Source: DQWO01 sp964478545 (lineage in GTDB: Bacteria > Desulfobacterota > Anaeroferrophillalia > Anaeroferrophillales > Anaeroferrophillaceae). Taken from it: DNA of 64,000 nt. Position 1 is the stretch's first letter. The number at the start of each line of letters is the position of its first letter. Of this stretch, positions 1-8,443 are shown one piece after another. The stretch lies in the NCBI GenBank assembly GCA_964478545.1, contig CAYZIS010000008.1, positions 19,916 through 83,915 on the forward strand, in the 5' to 3' direction. The notes beneath the pieces are model-generated. The model was given only the letters and a program-made list of their open reading frames with translations, did not search any database and had not been told where the DNA came from. Position numbers and translations under genes: made by a program.

Positions 1-244
1 TCACCATACAGATATCGCATGCTGCCAGTTTCCGCACGCAAGGGAAGCAGTAACCCTGCTGGAAACTTTTTTTAATCAGCCGACCGCAGGCAATACAGTT
101 TATCCGGCCAGTAAAATTGAGGCTCAGCCGTCGGCCAATATACTGATTCAAGGGAACCAATATCGTCCCCACCGGCAACTGATAGGAGACAGGGTTATCA
201 AGTTTGCTGACCATTTTGGCCAAATTACCAGAAATCAAGGTCAT
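1..244 (-). CDS. DUF2797 family protein, N-terminal 81 codons (C-terminus outside window)
   Basis: Reading the minus strand from the ATG at 242-244 gives an open frame to the window edge, beginning MTLISGNLAKMV. Around residues 48-80 there is a zinc-ribbon-like run of cysteines (NCIACGR, then GYCFPCVRK, then CDICMV). This spacing and the GYCFPC motif are typical of DUF2797 proteins, whose function is not known. An AAGG Shine-Dalgarno sits about 11 bases upstream of the ATG. Only the start is visible, so the length cannot be compared with the family. Family assignment rests on motif recognition. Confidence 0.7.
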   Translation of the reverse strand, partial: MTLISGNLAKMVSKLDNPVSYQLPVGTILVPLNQYIGRRLSLNFTGRINCIACGRLIKKSFQQGYCFPCVRKLAACDICMV

Positions 245-396
245 AATCAGGCATCCTTAAAAGGCGTTTCAATAAAAAATTGCCAGTCTACTGTACGCTG
301 TCCTTTCCCTTTTCGTAGCACAATGTTCCTCAAAAGGTCAAACCACGAACAAATCAAAAAATACTATCGGAAAAAAAATATTGCTTTTCTCCTTTC

Positions 397-484
397 TGGA
401 ATCCCGATATAAGAAGACTTGTGCAGGATGTCCAATTGAAGTTACTTCAGTTGACAAAATATAGGACCTTATATCGGAATTCCA
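397..484. repeat. 88-bp element bounded by 17-bp inverted repeats (R-TIR family)
   Basis: TGGAATCCCGATATAAG at 397-413 is mirrored by CTTATATCGGAATTCCA at 468-484 (one mismatch). The same 17-bp terminus bounds the larger palindromic element at 44492-44734, and a single half occurs at 19254-19270. No coding capacity. Confidence 0.7.
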
Positions 485-503
485 GTTTCTCCTTTCTCTT
501 TCC

Positions 504-532
504 TTGACAATTGACATTAATCATCATAAATA
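504..532 (+). promoter_or_regulatory. Candidate sigma-70 promoter upstream of pgm
   Basis: TTGACA at 504-509 and TAAATA at 527-532 are separated by 17 bases. It lies about 170 bases before the pgm start, with repeat R9 between, so the assignment to pgm is an inference. Confidence 0.4.
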
Positions 533-574
533 AAATTGGCTGAACCACTGTGGCACAAATAAAAACTCAACCTT

Positions 575-652
575 CGGACTTGCGTTACCAGAATACAGTA
601 TCAGGATATTCGGGCTTGGCTCATAGCCGTGTCTGCCGACAGGCAGGCGGCG
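575..652. repeat. R9 dispersed repeat, copy a
   Basis: The stretch containing TTACCAGAATACA, GGGCTTGGCTCATAGCCG and TCTGCCGACAGGCAGG recurs at 36628-36706 upstream of uvrA with few changes. It contains a small hairpin (CTGCC GACA GGCAG). The rest of 245-704 holds the element at 397-484 and AT-rich DNA without a gene. Confidence 0.75.
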
Positions 653-704
653 TTGAATAAAAAATAATTTAAGCTAAAGCACTTGGTCAACCGGAGATAC
701 ATCC

Positions 705-2339
705 ATGGAAGCCATAACCGTTCCGACCCTACCCTTTCATGATCAACGCCCTGGAACTTCCGGACTCCGAAAGAAGGTACAGCAATTTCAAGAGCCTCAT
801 TACCTGGAAAATTTCATCCAGTCAATTTTCAACTCCCAACCGGACTTGAAGGGTGGAACCATGGTTGTCGGCGGCGACGGGCGCTATTACAACCGCCAGG
901 CATTGCAAACCATTGTCAAAATGGCGGGGGCACATGGGATCAAGAAAATCCTGGTGGGAAAGGGCGGCATCCTTTCAACCCCAGCCACTTCCTGCATCAT
1001 CAGAAAATACCGGTTGAATGGCGGCATCATTCTTTCTGCCAGCCACAACCCCGGAGGACCCGAGGGTGATTTCGGAGTAAAGTTCAACGGCAAGAATGGT
1101 GGTCCCGCCCCGGCGGCCATAACCGAGGCAATCTATCAGCACAGCCTGGAGATTTCCGCTTACCAGATCACAAATTCTGCCGACATTGACCTGGACAGCA
1201 TCGGCACGGGAACCCTGGGAGAACTGAAGTGGGAAATTATCGACCCGGTTTCAGACTACTTGGAATTGATGGGACAGCTTTTCGATTTTGACCGAATCGC
1301 GGCACTGTTGCAATCCAGCAACTTCAGGATGATGTATGATGCCATGAACGCAGTTACCGGCCCCTATGCCGCCACCATTTTCACCCAGCATTTGGGAACA
1401 CCGGCCAGCATGCTGCAGGGCTGCATCCCCCTGGAGGATTTTGGCGGTCTGCATCCCGACCCAAACCTGGAATACGCCAAGAAGCTGGTAGCCGTCATGT
1501 TCGGGGACAACCCACCTGATTTTGGAGCCGCCTCCGACGGTGATGGTGACCGGAACATGATCCTGGGCAAAAACTTTTTCGTCACCCCCAGTGACAGCGT
1601 CGCCATCCTGGCGGCCAACGCGCACCTGGTTCCCGGCTACCGTGAAGGACTTTCCGGGCTGGCAAGGTCCATGCCTACCAGCGCCGCTCTTGACCGGGTG
1701 GCGGAAAAACTGGGCATCACCTGCTACGAAACACCGACCGGCTGGAAGTTTTTCGGCGATCTTCTTGATGCCGGCAAGGTATCCATCTGCGGCGAAGAAA
1801 GCTTCGGAACCGGTTCTGCCCATATCAGGGAAAAAGACGGATTATGGGCGGTACTCTTCTGGCTCAACATTCTCGCCGCCACCGGAAAAAGCGTCCAGGA
1901 AATAGTTGAGTCACATTGGAGGCAATTCGGCCGCAACTACTATACCCGCCATGACTACGAGGGCATTGACCAGGAAGCGGCCCACGGACTGATGGAACAT
2001 CTCCGCGCATCATTCTCCACCCTGCCAAAAAGCCGCTTTGGCAGCTATACGGTGGAATATGCCGATGATTTCAGCTACATCGACCCTTTTGACGGCAGCA
2101 TCACCGAACACCAGGGGATCAGAATACTTTTTACCGAGGGCAGCCGCATCATCTTCCGCCTTTCGGGAACCGGAACCCAGGGGGCAACCTTAAGGGTGTA
2201 TATCGAAAAATATGAAAGCAATGCCGGAAGTCTGTTCGAAAAAACACAACCGGCCCTGGCGGAGCTGATCACCATTGCAGATCAGCTTGCCGGCATCAGA
2301 AAAAGAACCGGTAGAGCCAAACCCAGCGTCATTACCTGA
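705..2339 (+). CDS. pgm: Phosphoglucomutase (alpha-D-glucose phosphate-specific)
   Basis: Interconverts glucose-1-phosphate and glucose-6-phosphate, linking glycogen and sugar-nucleotide synthesis to glycolysis in the cytosol. The 544-residue protein has the four alpha-phosphohexomutase signatures in order: the phosphoserine loop SASHNPGG at 111-118 (Ser113), the metal loop DGDGDR at 278-283, the sugar-binding GEESFG at 363-368, and a C-terminal phosphate loop RLSGTGTQG. The N-terminal RPGTSGLRKKV also fits. Length and motifs match the longer Pgm class (about 545 residues) rather than the AlgC/ManB class. The gene stands alone, followed by a hairpin at 2370-2404. Confidence 0.95.
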   Translation: MEAITVPTLPFHDQRPGTSGLRKKVQQFQEPHYLENFIQSIFNSQPDLKGGTMVVGGDGRYYNRQALQTIVKMAGAHGIKKILVGKGGILSTPATSCIIRKYRLNGGIILSASHNPGGPEGDFGVKFNGKNGGPAPAAITEAIYQHSLEISAYQITNSADIDLDSIGTGTLGELKWEIIDPVSDYLELMGQLFDFDRIAALLQSSNFRMMYDAMNAVTGPYAATIFTQHLGTPASMLQGCIPLEDFGGLHPDPNLEYAKKLVAVMFGDNPPDFGAASDGDGDRNMILGKNFFVTPSDSVAILAANAHLVPGYREGLSGLARSMPTSAALDRVAEKLGITCYETPTGWKFFGDLLDAGKVSICGEESFGTGSAHIREKDGLWAVLFWLNILAATGKSVQEIVESHWRQFGRNYYTRHDYEGIDQEAAHGLMEHLRASFSTLPKSRFGSYTVEYADDFSYIDPFDGSITEHQGIRILFTEGSRIIFRLSGTGTQGATLRVYIEKYESNAGSLFEKTQPALAELITIADQLAGIRKRTGRAKPSVIT

Positions 2340-2369
2340 AGAGATGGAAGTAGTGGCGTAGAGTTAATA

Positions 2370-2404
2370 CCGTCATGACCCTGAGAATACCAAGGCCATG
2401 ACGG
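2370..2404 (+). terminator. Possible terminator after pgm
   Basis: CCGTCATG at 2370-2377 pairs with CATGACGG at 2397-2404, and the stem continues inward with CC/GG past one mismatch. It is followed by a short T-rich run (ATTTTGCAATTTT), so it is a weak rho-independent candidate. Confidence 0.45.
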
Positions 2405-2415
2405 ATTTTGCAATT

Positions 2416-2705
2416 TTAGTTGGTCACTTCCTGTAAAGAACTCATATCAAGTTTCCAGTATATTCCACCCTGAACAGTCGGATCATAGAGTAGATTCAAG
2501 CGATATTTTTTCACCCACCATAATGCAGGGGATTTCGATGCTGAAATTAGTCAGATTAAGATTTGAACAATCGCCGGCACCGGTACGATCCAGTGAATAT
2601 ACACGTACTGCATTGACATAGTGCAGTTGGGGTGCAAAGGCAGCAATCCTGATTTTGGTAAAATCCTTAAAAAGGAGCTTAAAGCCGAAGCCATAGGAAA
2701 AAACT
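2416..2705 (-). pseudogene. Decayed gene remnant sharing a C-terminal domain with the SGNH esterase at 43252
   Basis: No intact ORF, but the minus strand reads as protein in two frames. The upstream part runs to a stop about 2500 (contains KDFTKIRIAAFAPQLHYV, then FSIEIPCIMVGEK). The downstream part, in a different frame, reads YRLNLLYDPTVQGGIYWKLD and ends SSLQEVTN at 2416. The switch falls at an A-run near 2510, suggesting a one-base frameshift. No start codon is visible upstream. The end resembles the C-terminus of the esterase at 43252-44301 (FRLDYCKNP, then GYYWKLDPLSISVK). Assignment as a remnant is an inference from frame continuity and this resemblance. Confidence 0.5.
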
Positions 2706-2792
2706 TAGCATTCCCTACAACGAAGAAAAAGGAAAAAAACGGGCGCCACTTAAGTGGCGCCCGAGCGTGGTGATATGCCTTAAACCTATTGC

Positions 2793-4009
2793 TTAATGAC
2801 TTTTTGTAACTCCGACACTCAAATCTGGTTTCGGGGTGTTATCCGTGGGCTTGGGAAGAATCGGATGGTCGACCACCGGCTGTTTACCGGTCGTGCTCTT
2901 CAGGAAGGCAACCACCAGGTCAATTTCCTGATCGGTAAGTTTAGCACCCAACTGGGCAGTGCTCATAACGGCAACCGATTCCCGCAAGCTCCAGACTTTT
3001 CCGGAATGAAAATACGGCATCGTCAACTCGATATTTCTCAGGGATGGTGATTTAAAAACAAACTCGTCATCTTTCACCTCGGTGACCACATAGCGGCCTT
3101 TGTCACCGGCCATGATTGCTTTATCAGGAGCTTTCTCAACCCCAAAACTATAGTAGTCATCACCGCCCATGTTGATCCCACTGTGGCAATCCACGCACCC
3201 TTTATCCATGAAGGCATGCAAGCCTTTCTTTTCGGTTTCGCTGAGCGCCTTACTGTCACCTTGAAGGAACCGGTCAAAGGGGNNNNNNNNNNNNNNNNNN
3301 NNNNNNNNNNNNNNNNNNNNNNNNNNNNNNNNNNNNNNNNNNNNNNNNNNNNNNNNNNNNNNNNNNNNNNNNNNNNNNNNNNCTTTTCGGTTTCGCTGAG
3401 CGCCTTACTGTCACCTTGAAGGAACCGGTCAAAGGGGGAACCAGGGGTCAGCAGGGTGGCCTCAAAAACCTCGATGGCCTTGGCCATGTTGTCAAAGCTT
3501 ACCGGATCTTTCTGCCCCGGAAAAGCTTTTTTGAACAGGGTGATGTACTCCGGCATGCTGTTCAGAGTCTTGAGAACATTTGCCGGCGTGTTGTTCATTT
3601 CAACCCCGGCCTGCACCGGCCCTTTAGCCTGCTCAGCCAGATCTTTGGCTCGTCCATCCCAGAACTGGGCCACGTTGTATACCGAGTTGAGAACCGTAGG
3701 AGCATTTCGTAGGCCGCGCTGCCAGCCGTGACCGGTAGAAGTCTCCTGGTAGTCGGCACCGCCTAAACCCATATTATGGCAGGTATTGCAGCTGATCAGG
3801 GCACTTCGTGAAAGCCGGGGCTCAAAGTACAGTATTTTCCCCAGCTCAACTTTCTCCCTGGTGGCCGGATTGCCCTTCAATGCGGGGACCGCGATGGGAA
3901 TGGGAACAAAATTTTCTTTAGCCTGTTCCTGCAAGGTGTTACCAGCCATTACCGGAGCAACGACCAGCAGCAGGGTGGCTAAACTTAGCAAGACAATTCC
4001 ACCTTTCAT
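2793..4009 (-). CDS. Di-haem cytochrome c peroxidase, interrupted by a scaffold gap
   Basis: Periplasmic enzyme reducing H2O2 with electrons from cytochrome c. A signal peptide (MKGGIVLLSLATLLLVV, cleavage near VMAG) precedes two haem c sites, SCNTCH in the N-terminal part and CVDCHSG in the C-terminal part. An SD GGAGG lies 8 bases before the ATG. The frame is broken by 100 Ns (3283-3382) flanked by an exact 55-bp duplicate (3228-3282 and 3383-3437). Collapsing the Ns and one copy restores one frame of 354 codons, reading SETEKKGLHAFMDKG across the joint, so the gene is probably intact. The PerR-like regulator at 4402 is the next gene upstream on the same strand. Family length (about 330-350 residues) fits. 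Confidence 0.9.
3283..3382. other. 100-N assembly gap with duplicated flanks
   Basis: Exactly 100 N. The 55 bases before it (3228-3282) are repeated after it (3383-3437). Removing one copy plus the Ns restores the reading frame of the peroxidase, so the two contig ends very likely overlap and no sequence is missing. Confidence 0.9.
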
Positions 4010-4066
4010 CTTTTGTACCTCCTTCGTATAGGATTATTGGATATGGTGAATATTATTATTGTAATT

Positions 4067-4333
4067 CAGTACTGTCCGGTTAGAAACTTGCGTGCTGTCA
4101 ACCGGAGCTAATTTCAGCGCTTTTTGGCACTCGATTGCCTGCTTTTCCAGCGGCTCATTACGCTAAAGTTGCAAAACTCGCCCTTTGGGGACAGATTTTA
4201 AATCTGTCCCCGATTACGGCAACTTTCACGCTCCAATCGCCGGGAAAAGCAGCGGCATCTCACAATGTCGCGCTTGAAACAGCACCGGTTGCCGACATTG
4301 AACACGACGCAAAAAACATACCGGACACTACTG
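4067..4333 (+). repeat. R1 MITE-like element, copy A (267 bp)
   Basis: Bounded by inverted termini CAGTACTGTCCGGT (left) and ACCGGACACTACTG (right). The body is a long imperfect palindrome, with GCTAAAGTTGC and GCAACTTTCACGC arms. In this copy the apex holds a separate hairpin with 12-bp arms GGGGACAGATTT and AAATCTGTCCCC. No transposase. It sits in the leader region between the PerR-like gene and the peroxidase. Related copies: 18992-19240, 44541-44680 (core) and 46571-46779. Confidence 0.85.
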
Positions 4334-4401
4334 ATTATTACTATTTTATTATTATATAAGATTTATTCTTGTCTACTGGGCAAAAGAAACACTCACAGAG
4401 C

Positions 4402-4875
4402 TCACTTCTTTTGCAGGCATTTTTTACAAACCCCGGTCAGGGTTGCCTGCTTGTCGGTCACCTGTCCCCAAAAAGAAGCATAATCAGGAAGTTCACTGTT
4501 GTCAAAAATTTCCCATTGAATATCGGTAATTTCACCGCAGCGACTGCACATAGGGTGATGGTGAGTACCTCTCTTGGCCTCAAAACGGGCCTGGCTTTTA
4601 CCAGTTGGAACTCTCGCGATAAGATCATGGGTTTCCATAGTGTGCAAATTCCGGTAAACGGTATCCAGAGAGATGGTAGGCATCTCTTGACGCAACCTCT
4701 CATAGAGAGTTTCCGCGGACGGATGATCACCGGCATTAAGCAGGAGACGATATATCTCACGGCGCTGATGAGTAAGGCGAAGACCAATTCGACGGCAAAC
4801 CAACTCAAACTCAGCGAAAAGACCATTCACCATCTTGACATCCAGAGTAGATGAACTTTTCATCATCCTCATCAC
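4402..4875 (-). CDS. Fur-family peroxide-type repressor (PerR-like)
   Basis: Metal-dependent transcription repressor. The N-terminal winged helix contains RLTHQRREIYRLLLNAGDH and SLDTVYRNLHTM (recognition helix). A C-terminal metal domain has the histidine-rich GTHHHPMC and two CxxC zinc motifs (CSRCGE and CKKC). The two structural CxxC pairs and the adjacent peroxidase gene favour a PerR role over Fur, but this is context only. The start is ambiguous among GTG 4875, ATG 4872 and ATGs at 4866/4863. An imperfect palindrome directly upstream (4880-4899) could be its own operator. Confidence 0.85.
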   Translation of the reverse strand: MMRMMKSSSTLDVKMVNGLFAEFELVCRRIGLRLTHQRREIYRLLLNAGDHPSAETLYERLRQEMPTISLDTVYRNLHTMETHDLIARVPTGKSQARFEAKRGTHHHPMCSRCGEITDIQWEIFDNSELPDYASFWGQVTDKQATLTGVCKKCLQKK

Positions 4876-4879
4876 TTTC

Positions 4880-4899
4880 AGTAATTATTATTATTTACT
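4880..4899. promoter_or_regulatory. Candidate PerR/Fur operator
   Basis: AGTAATTATTATTATTTACT is an AT-rich imperfect palindrome (outer arms AGTAA/TTACT) just upstream of the repressor start. It resembles the TTATAAT-type PerR box. A similar AT run (ATATTATTATTGTAATT, about 4050-4066) precedes the peroxidase, next to MITE copy A. Confidence 0.4.
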
Positions 4900-4972
4900 A
4901 AATATCCTACAAAAAGGTGCCTGTTAAGTATTTTTCCGTCCAAAAATACCTCAGCCTACAGCATAGAACCTA

Positions 4973-5977
4973 TTATCTTATCGCCAACCGGTACATTTTT
5001 TTGAACAGCTCAACCGGGATGGCTGAATGCCAGTGACCTGAGAGTTTAGCCACCAGATAAAAGGTCATAAAAACAGCAAGAATGCCGAGCGGCAGCCAGA
5101 AAAGCGCTATCCTTTTGCGCCTGGGCAAAGACAGGGTCAGGCAGTCCGGAACCGGGCACTCGGCAACACACTCCATACAACCTATGCATTCGGCATCCCT
5201 GACTGTCTCTTTAGACGTAATAGTAATCCCAGCCGGACAGACCTGTTCGCATTTTTTACAATCAATGCAACTGGAACTTTTCCGTTTCACCTGAAAAGGA
5301 CTGACCATGGCCAGCAGGCCCAAAAGCCCCCCGTAAGGACAAAGGTAGCGACACCAGAAATTACGCAACAGGAGAGAAATGGCAAACAGAAAAGCAAAAA
5401 ACCCGATAGCCACTGCCGATGGATGAAGAAAAAACAACAGCATTTTGGCATCAACCATCAGGTTATAGGGAGAGCGCATAAAACCGTCTATGGCCCGCAA
5501 ATCCATTCTCCAGGCAATCAGGTAGAGAAAAAAAGTCAGCAGCAGATATTTGAGAGATCGTAGAGGATATTCGAGCCAAGCAGGAAGATGCCATGTTTGG
5601 TGAAATCGGGAAGTCAACTGGGCTTCGAGATTAAAAATAAAACCCACCGGACAGATCCAGCCACAAAAGCCTTTACGGAACAGCAGAGCAATCACCAAGG
5701 CAGCGATGAAAATAGTCAGGCCGGCAGGATGAAGCCGATCATAATGGCCGGTAAGCAGAAACCGCTTGAGGCTGACCAACGCTCCAAGGGGAAGAAATGC
5801 CTCTACCGACGGCGGCCGAGGCACGAAATCACCGTCACTGGTAGCCCAGAGAAAAAACCGATAGAAACGGTAACCCACCAGCAGGCAGAAAAACGCAAAG
5901 GCACTTTGGACCCCAAAGCGCAGGAATGGAAAATACTTTTTTATGACTTTGTAATCTCCAGGGGATTTTCTTTCCAT
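4973..5977 (-). CDS. NapH/MauN-like membrane polyferredoxin
   Basis: 334-residue inner-membrane protein with about five to six hydrophobic segments. Two cytoplasm-facing CxxxCP motifs (FCGWICPVG and WCRYLCPYG) are typical of the NapH/RdxA/NosR electron-transfer family. Two [4Fe-4S] ferredoxin motifs follow (CIDCKKCEQVCP and CIGCMECVAECP). A last hydrophobic helix precedes the C-terminus. Such proteins pass electrons from quinol or cytoplasmic donors to periplasmic reductases. The neighbouring peroxidase is a possible acceptor, but that is inference. It lies about 100 bases upstream of the PerR-like gene on the same strand. Confidence 0.8.
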   Translation of the reverse strand: MERKSPGDYKVIKKYFPFLRFGVQSAFAFFCLLVGYRFYRFFLWATSDGDFVPRPPSVEAFLPLGALVSLKRFLLTGHYDRLHPAGLTIFIAALVIALLFRKGFCGWICPVGFIFNLEAQLTSRFHQTWHLPAWLEYPLRSLKYLLLTFFLYLIAWRMDLRAIDGFMRSPYNLMVDAKMLLFFLHPSAVAIGFFAFLFAISLLLRNFWCRYLCPYGGLLGLLAMVSPFQVKRKSSSCIDCKKCEQVCPAGITITSKETVRDAECIGCMECVAECPVPDCLTLSLPRRKRIALFWLPLGILAVFMTFYLVAKLSGHWHSAIPVELFKKMYRLAIR

Positions 5978-6241
5978 ATACCAGCCCCATAAATACCATC
6001 AGCAATTTTTCTCTGATCAGTATCTGAAGCAGAAAATCCTGTCAAGATTTATCCGGAACTTTTCAGCTTGACATCCCCGGACATTTGCGTTACTAGTTTT
6101 AAAAATTCCCGAGCAGAAGCTCACAGGCTGAAAAATATCGTTTTTCGGACAAAATACAATACCCGCTGAAAATACCGCGAAGGTATCATGGCCGTGAAGG
6201 TCTGTACCGCTCGTGGTTTTTTTATGCTAATGGAGAAATAA

Positions 6242-7015
6242 ATGAAAAAAATAGCTGTTGCCATCGTATCAATCGCTCTACTGATTTTCTTAACTGCTGG
6301 AATTTCCATGGCCCATTTTGGCATGCTCATTCCCTCGGATTCCATGGTCATGCAGGGGGAACCGAAAAGAGTGCATCTGACCCTTTCTTTTTCCCATCCC
6401 TTTGAAGGACATGGGATGGAACTGGTCAAACCAAGATTTGCCCTGGCTGTTTCCGGACAAAAACATGACCTGACCAATTCACTGACCAAAACCACGGTGA
6501 TGGAACATACCGCCTGGCAGGCCAACTATCAGATCAAAAGGCCGGGAGTTTATGCCTTTTACATGGAGCCAAAGCCTTACTGGGAACCGGCGGAAGATTG
6601 TTTCATCGTCCATTACACCAAGACTGTGGTGACTGCTTTCGGAGATGACGAGGGCTGGGATGAAGAAATCGGCCTGAAAACTGAGATTGTGCCACTCTCC
6701 AAACCCTATGGTCTCTATACCGGCAATGTTTTCCAGGGAATCGTCAAACTTGAGGGAAAAGCCGTGCCATTTGCCACGATCGAAGTGGAATACTATAATA
6801 AAGACGGCAAAGCCGTGGCCCCAACCGATTACATGACTACCCAAACTATCAAAGCGGATCAAAATGGCGTTTTTACTTATGCCGTTCCCCAGGCCGGCTG
6901 GTGGGGATTTGCCGCCCTCAATACCGCAACTGAAAAGATGATGCACGATGGAAAACCCAAGGAGGTGGAAGTGGGAGCGGTGATCTGGATTAAATTTCAT
7001 CCATGGAAACAGTGA
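6242..7015 (+). CDS. nikK: Periplasmic DUF4198 component of a nickel ECF transporter (NikK-like)
   Basis: 257 residues with a signal peptide (MKKIAVAIVSIALLIFLTAG, cleavage near SMA). The mature part starts HFGMLIPSDSMV and carries many His, Asp and Glu residues typical of DUF4198, ending in a beta-rich Ig-like region. It is the first gene of nikK-M-L-Q-O, all on the plus strand, and this order is the known marker of the nickel (rather than cobalt) version of the family. It probably binds metal in the periplasm and hands it to NikM. The 5978-6241 leader was checked for a NikR-type palindrome and no convincing one was seen. Confidence 0.8.
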   Translation: MKKIAVAIVSIALLIFLTAGISMAHFGMLIPSDSMVMQGEPKRVHLTLSFSHPFEGHGMELVKPRFALAVSGQKHDLTNSLTKTTVMEHTAWQANYQIKRPGVYAFYMEPKPYWEPAEDCFIVHYTKTVVTAFGDDEGWDEEIGLKTEIVPLSKPYGLYTGNVFQGIVKLEGKAVPFATIEVEYYNKDGKAVAPTDYMTTQTIKADQNGVFTYAVPQAGWWGFAALNTATEKMMHDGKPKEVEVGAVIWIKFHPWKQ

Positions 7016-7087
7016 TGTCTTCGCAACTTTTTACGAATACACTAACAGCGATACGATAACTAAAGCGAATCTGGAAACCATAATCTC

Positions 7088-7690
7088 ATGCATATTTCAG
7101 AAGGCGTTCTAGCTGGACCAGTTATATTTTCGGGCATGGCTCTGGCAATAGCTGGCACCGCCATCGGCATCAAAAAGCTTGATTTTGACCATCTGGCCCA
7201 GGCAGGCATCCTTTCTGCGGCTTTTTTTGTCGCCTCCCTGGTTCATGTACCCATCGGACCGTCAAGTGTGCATTTGATATTGAACGGCATTATCGGCCTG
7301 CTGCTCGGCTGGGCGGCCTTCCCTTCGATTATGGTGGCCCTGTTGCTCCAAAGCATTATTTTTCAATTTGGCGGCATTACCACTCTGGGGGCAAACACGG
7401 TCATCATGGCCCTGCCAGCAGTTATCTGTTATTATCTTTTCGCCCCCCTGATCAGCAAAAAACCGTCTATTGCCATGCCGGCCGCTTTTGCCTGTGGTTT
7501 TCTGGCCGTATTCATGAGTGCCCTGCTGGTGGGAGCCAGCCTTTATTTCAGCGAAAAAAGCTTTTTTGAAGTCGCTACCCTGGTGGTTACCGCCCATCTG
7601 CCGGTGATGCTGATCGAGGGAATTATCACCATCTTTTGTATAGGTTTTATTAAAAAAGTAAGTCCGGAAATGCTGCCCGGAAAAAAATAG
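7088..7690 (+). CDS. nikM: Energy-coupling factor nickel transporter S component (CbiM/NikM family)
   Basis: Substrate-specific membrane subunit of an ECF metal importer. It starts MHISEGVLAG, and the N-terminal Met-His is the metal-ligand signature of CbiM/NikM. A later LVHVPIGPSSVHLILNG supplies the second metal histidines. 200 residues with about six hydrophobic segments fits the family. Nickel rather than cobalt is inferred from the flanking nikK and nikL; a cobalt system would usually have CbiN. The cooC gene 10 kb away fits a nickel demand. Confidence 0.9.
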   Translation: MHISEGVLAGPVIFSGMALAIAGTAIGIKKLDFDHLAQAGILSAAFFVASLVHVPIGPSSVHLILNGIIGLLLGWAAFPSIMVALLLQSIIFQFGGITTLGANTVIMALPAVICYYLFAPLISKKPSIAMPAAFACGFLAVFMSALLVGASLYFSEKSFFEVATLVVTAHLPVMLIEGIITIFCIGFIKKVSPEMLPGKK

Positions 7691-7728
7691 CGGCCCACAG
7701 CAAAAACCATTTGTATGGAGTTAAACAC

Positions 7729-8358
7729 ATGCGTTCATGGCAATTAATCATCGCAACAACCATGATCATCCTTTTTTCCCTGGCAGGTCCGGCTGCGGCT
7801 CATAGGGTCATGGTTTTCGCCTGGGTCAACGGCAATACCATCCACACGGAAAGCAAATTCAGTGGCGGCCACAAGGTAAAGGCAGGAAAGATTGATGTTT
7901 TCGACCCGCAGGGAAAACTGCTCCTGAGCGGAAAAACCAATGACCAGGGAAAGTTTTCCTTCCCGATTCCCCAGTCAACCACTTTGAAAATTGTCCTCAA
8001 TGCCGGCATGGGCCATCGAGGAGAATGGACAATCAGTAAGAATGAAATAACCAATGCAATTCCCACAAATACCACCACTCCGGCAAGAGAAAATACCGCC
8101 GGCGAGAGGGTGAATTCAGCTGCAGGAGCAAAAAAGACCGTTATCCGGCCAGCAGCAACAGAAACAACCCTGAGTGCTGATGAAATCAAAGCGGTGGTGG
8201 AAAAAGCACTGGATCACAAACTGGAACCGGTCTACCGGATGCTGGCCGAATCCAGGGAACATAAACCAACCATTACCGATGTTATCGGCGGCATCGGTTA
8301 CATCATCGGGCTGGTAGGACTGGCGGCGTATATGCATGCCCGCCGCCAACAGAAGTAA
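7729..8358 (+). CDS. nikL: NikL-like accessory membrane protein of the nickel ECF transporter
   Basis: 209 residues from the ATG at 7729, chosen because GGAG lies 8 bases upstream. A signal peptide ends near GPAAAHRVMVFAWV, leaving a mature N-terminal His. An Ig/carboxypeptidase-regulatory-like beta domain follows (GKIDVFDPQGKLLLSGKTND). Then come a Thr/Ala-rich linker and a final helix (GGIGYIIGLVGLAAYM) with a basic tail. This architecture is that of NikL. It likely helps load metal into NikM from the periplasmic side. Confidence 0.8.
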   Translation: MRSWQLIIATTMIILFSLAGPAAAHRVMVFAWVNGNTIHTESKFSGGHKVKAGKIDVFDPQGKLLLSGKTNDQGKFSFPIPQSTTLKIVLNAGMGHRGEWTISKNEITNAIPTNTTTPARENTAGERVNSAAGAKKTVIRPAATETTLSADEIKAVVEKALDHKLEPVYRMLAESREHKPTITDVIGGIGYIIGLVGLAAYMHARRQQK

Positions 8359-8406
8359 GGCTACCTTGAAAATGGCCTTTTTGCCCGATTACGGCGTTAG
8401 GTTCAT
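8359..8406. repeat. R8 repeat, short copy
   Basis: GGCTACCTTGAAAATGGCC and the following TTTTTGCCCGATTACGGCGT match, in reverse complement, the right part of 36848-36996. It lies between nikL and nikQ. Confidence 0.65.
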
Positions 8407-8443
8407 AAAAAATAAACCTTAAACCTTATACCTTCTATTTATC

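Noticed and set aside
5978..6241. NikR operator or nickel/cobalt riboswitch upstream of nikK
   Set aside because: No convincing palindrome or conserved riboswitch core was found by eye. A covariance-model search would be needed.
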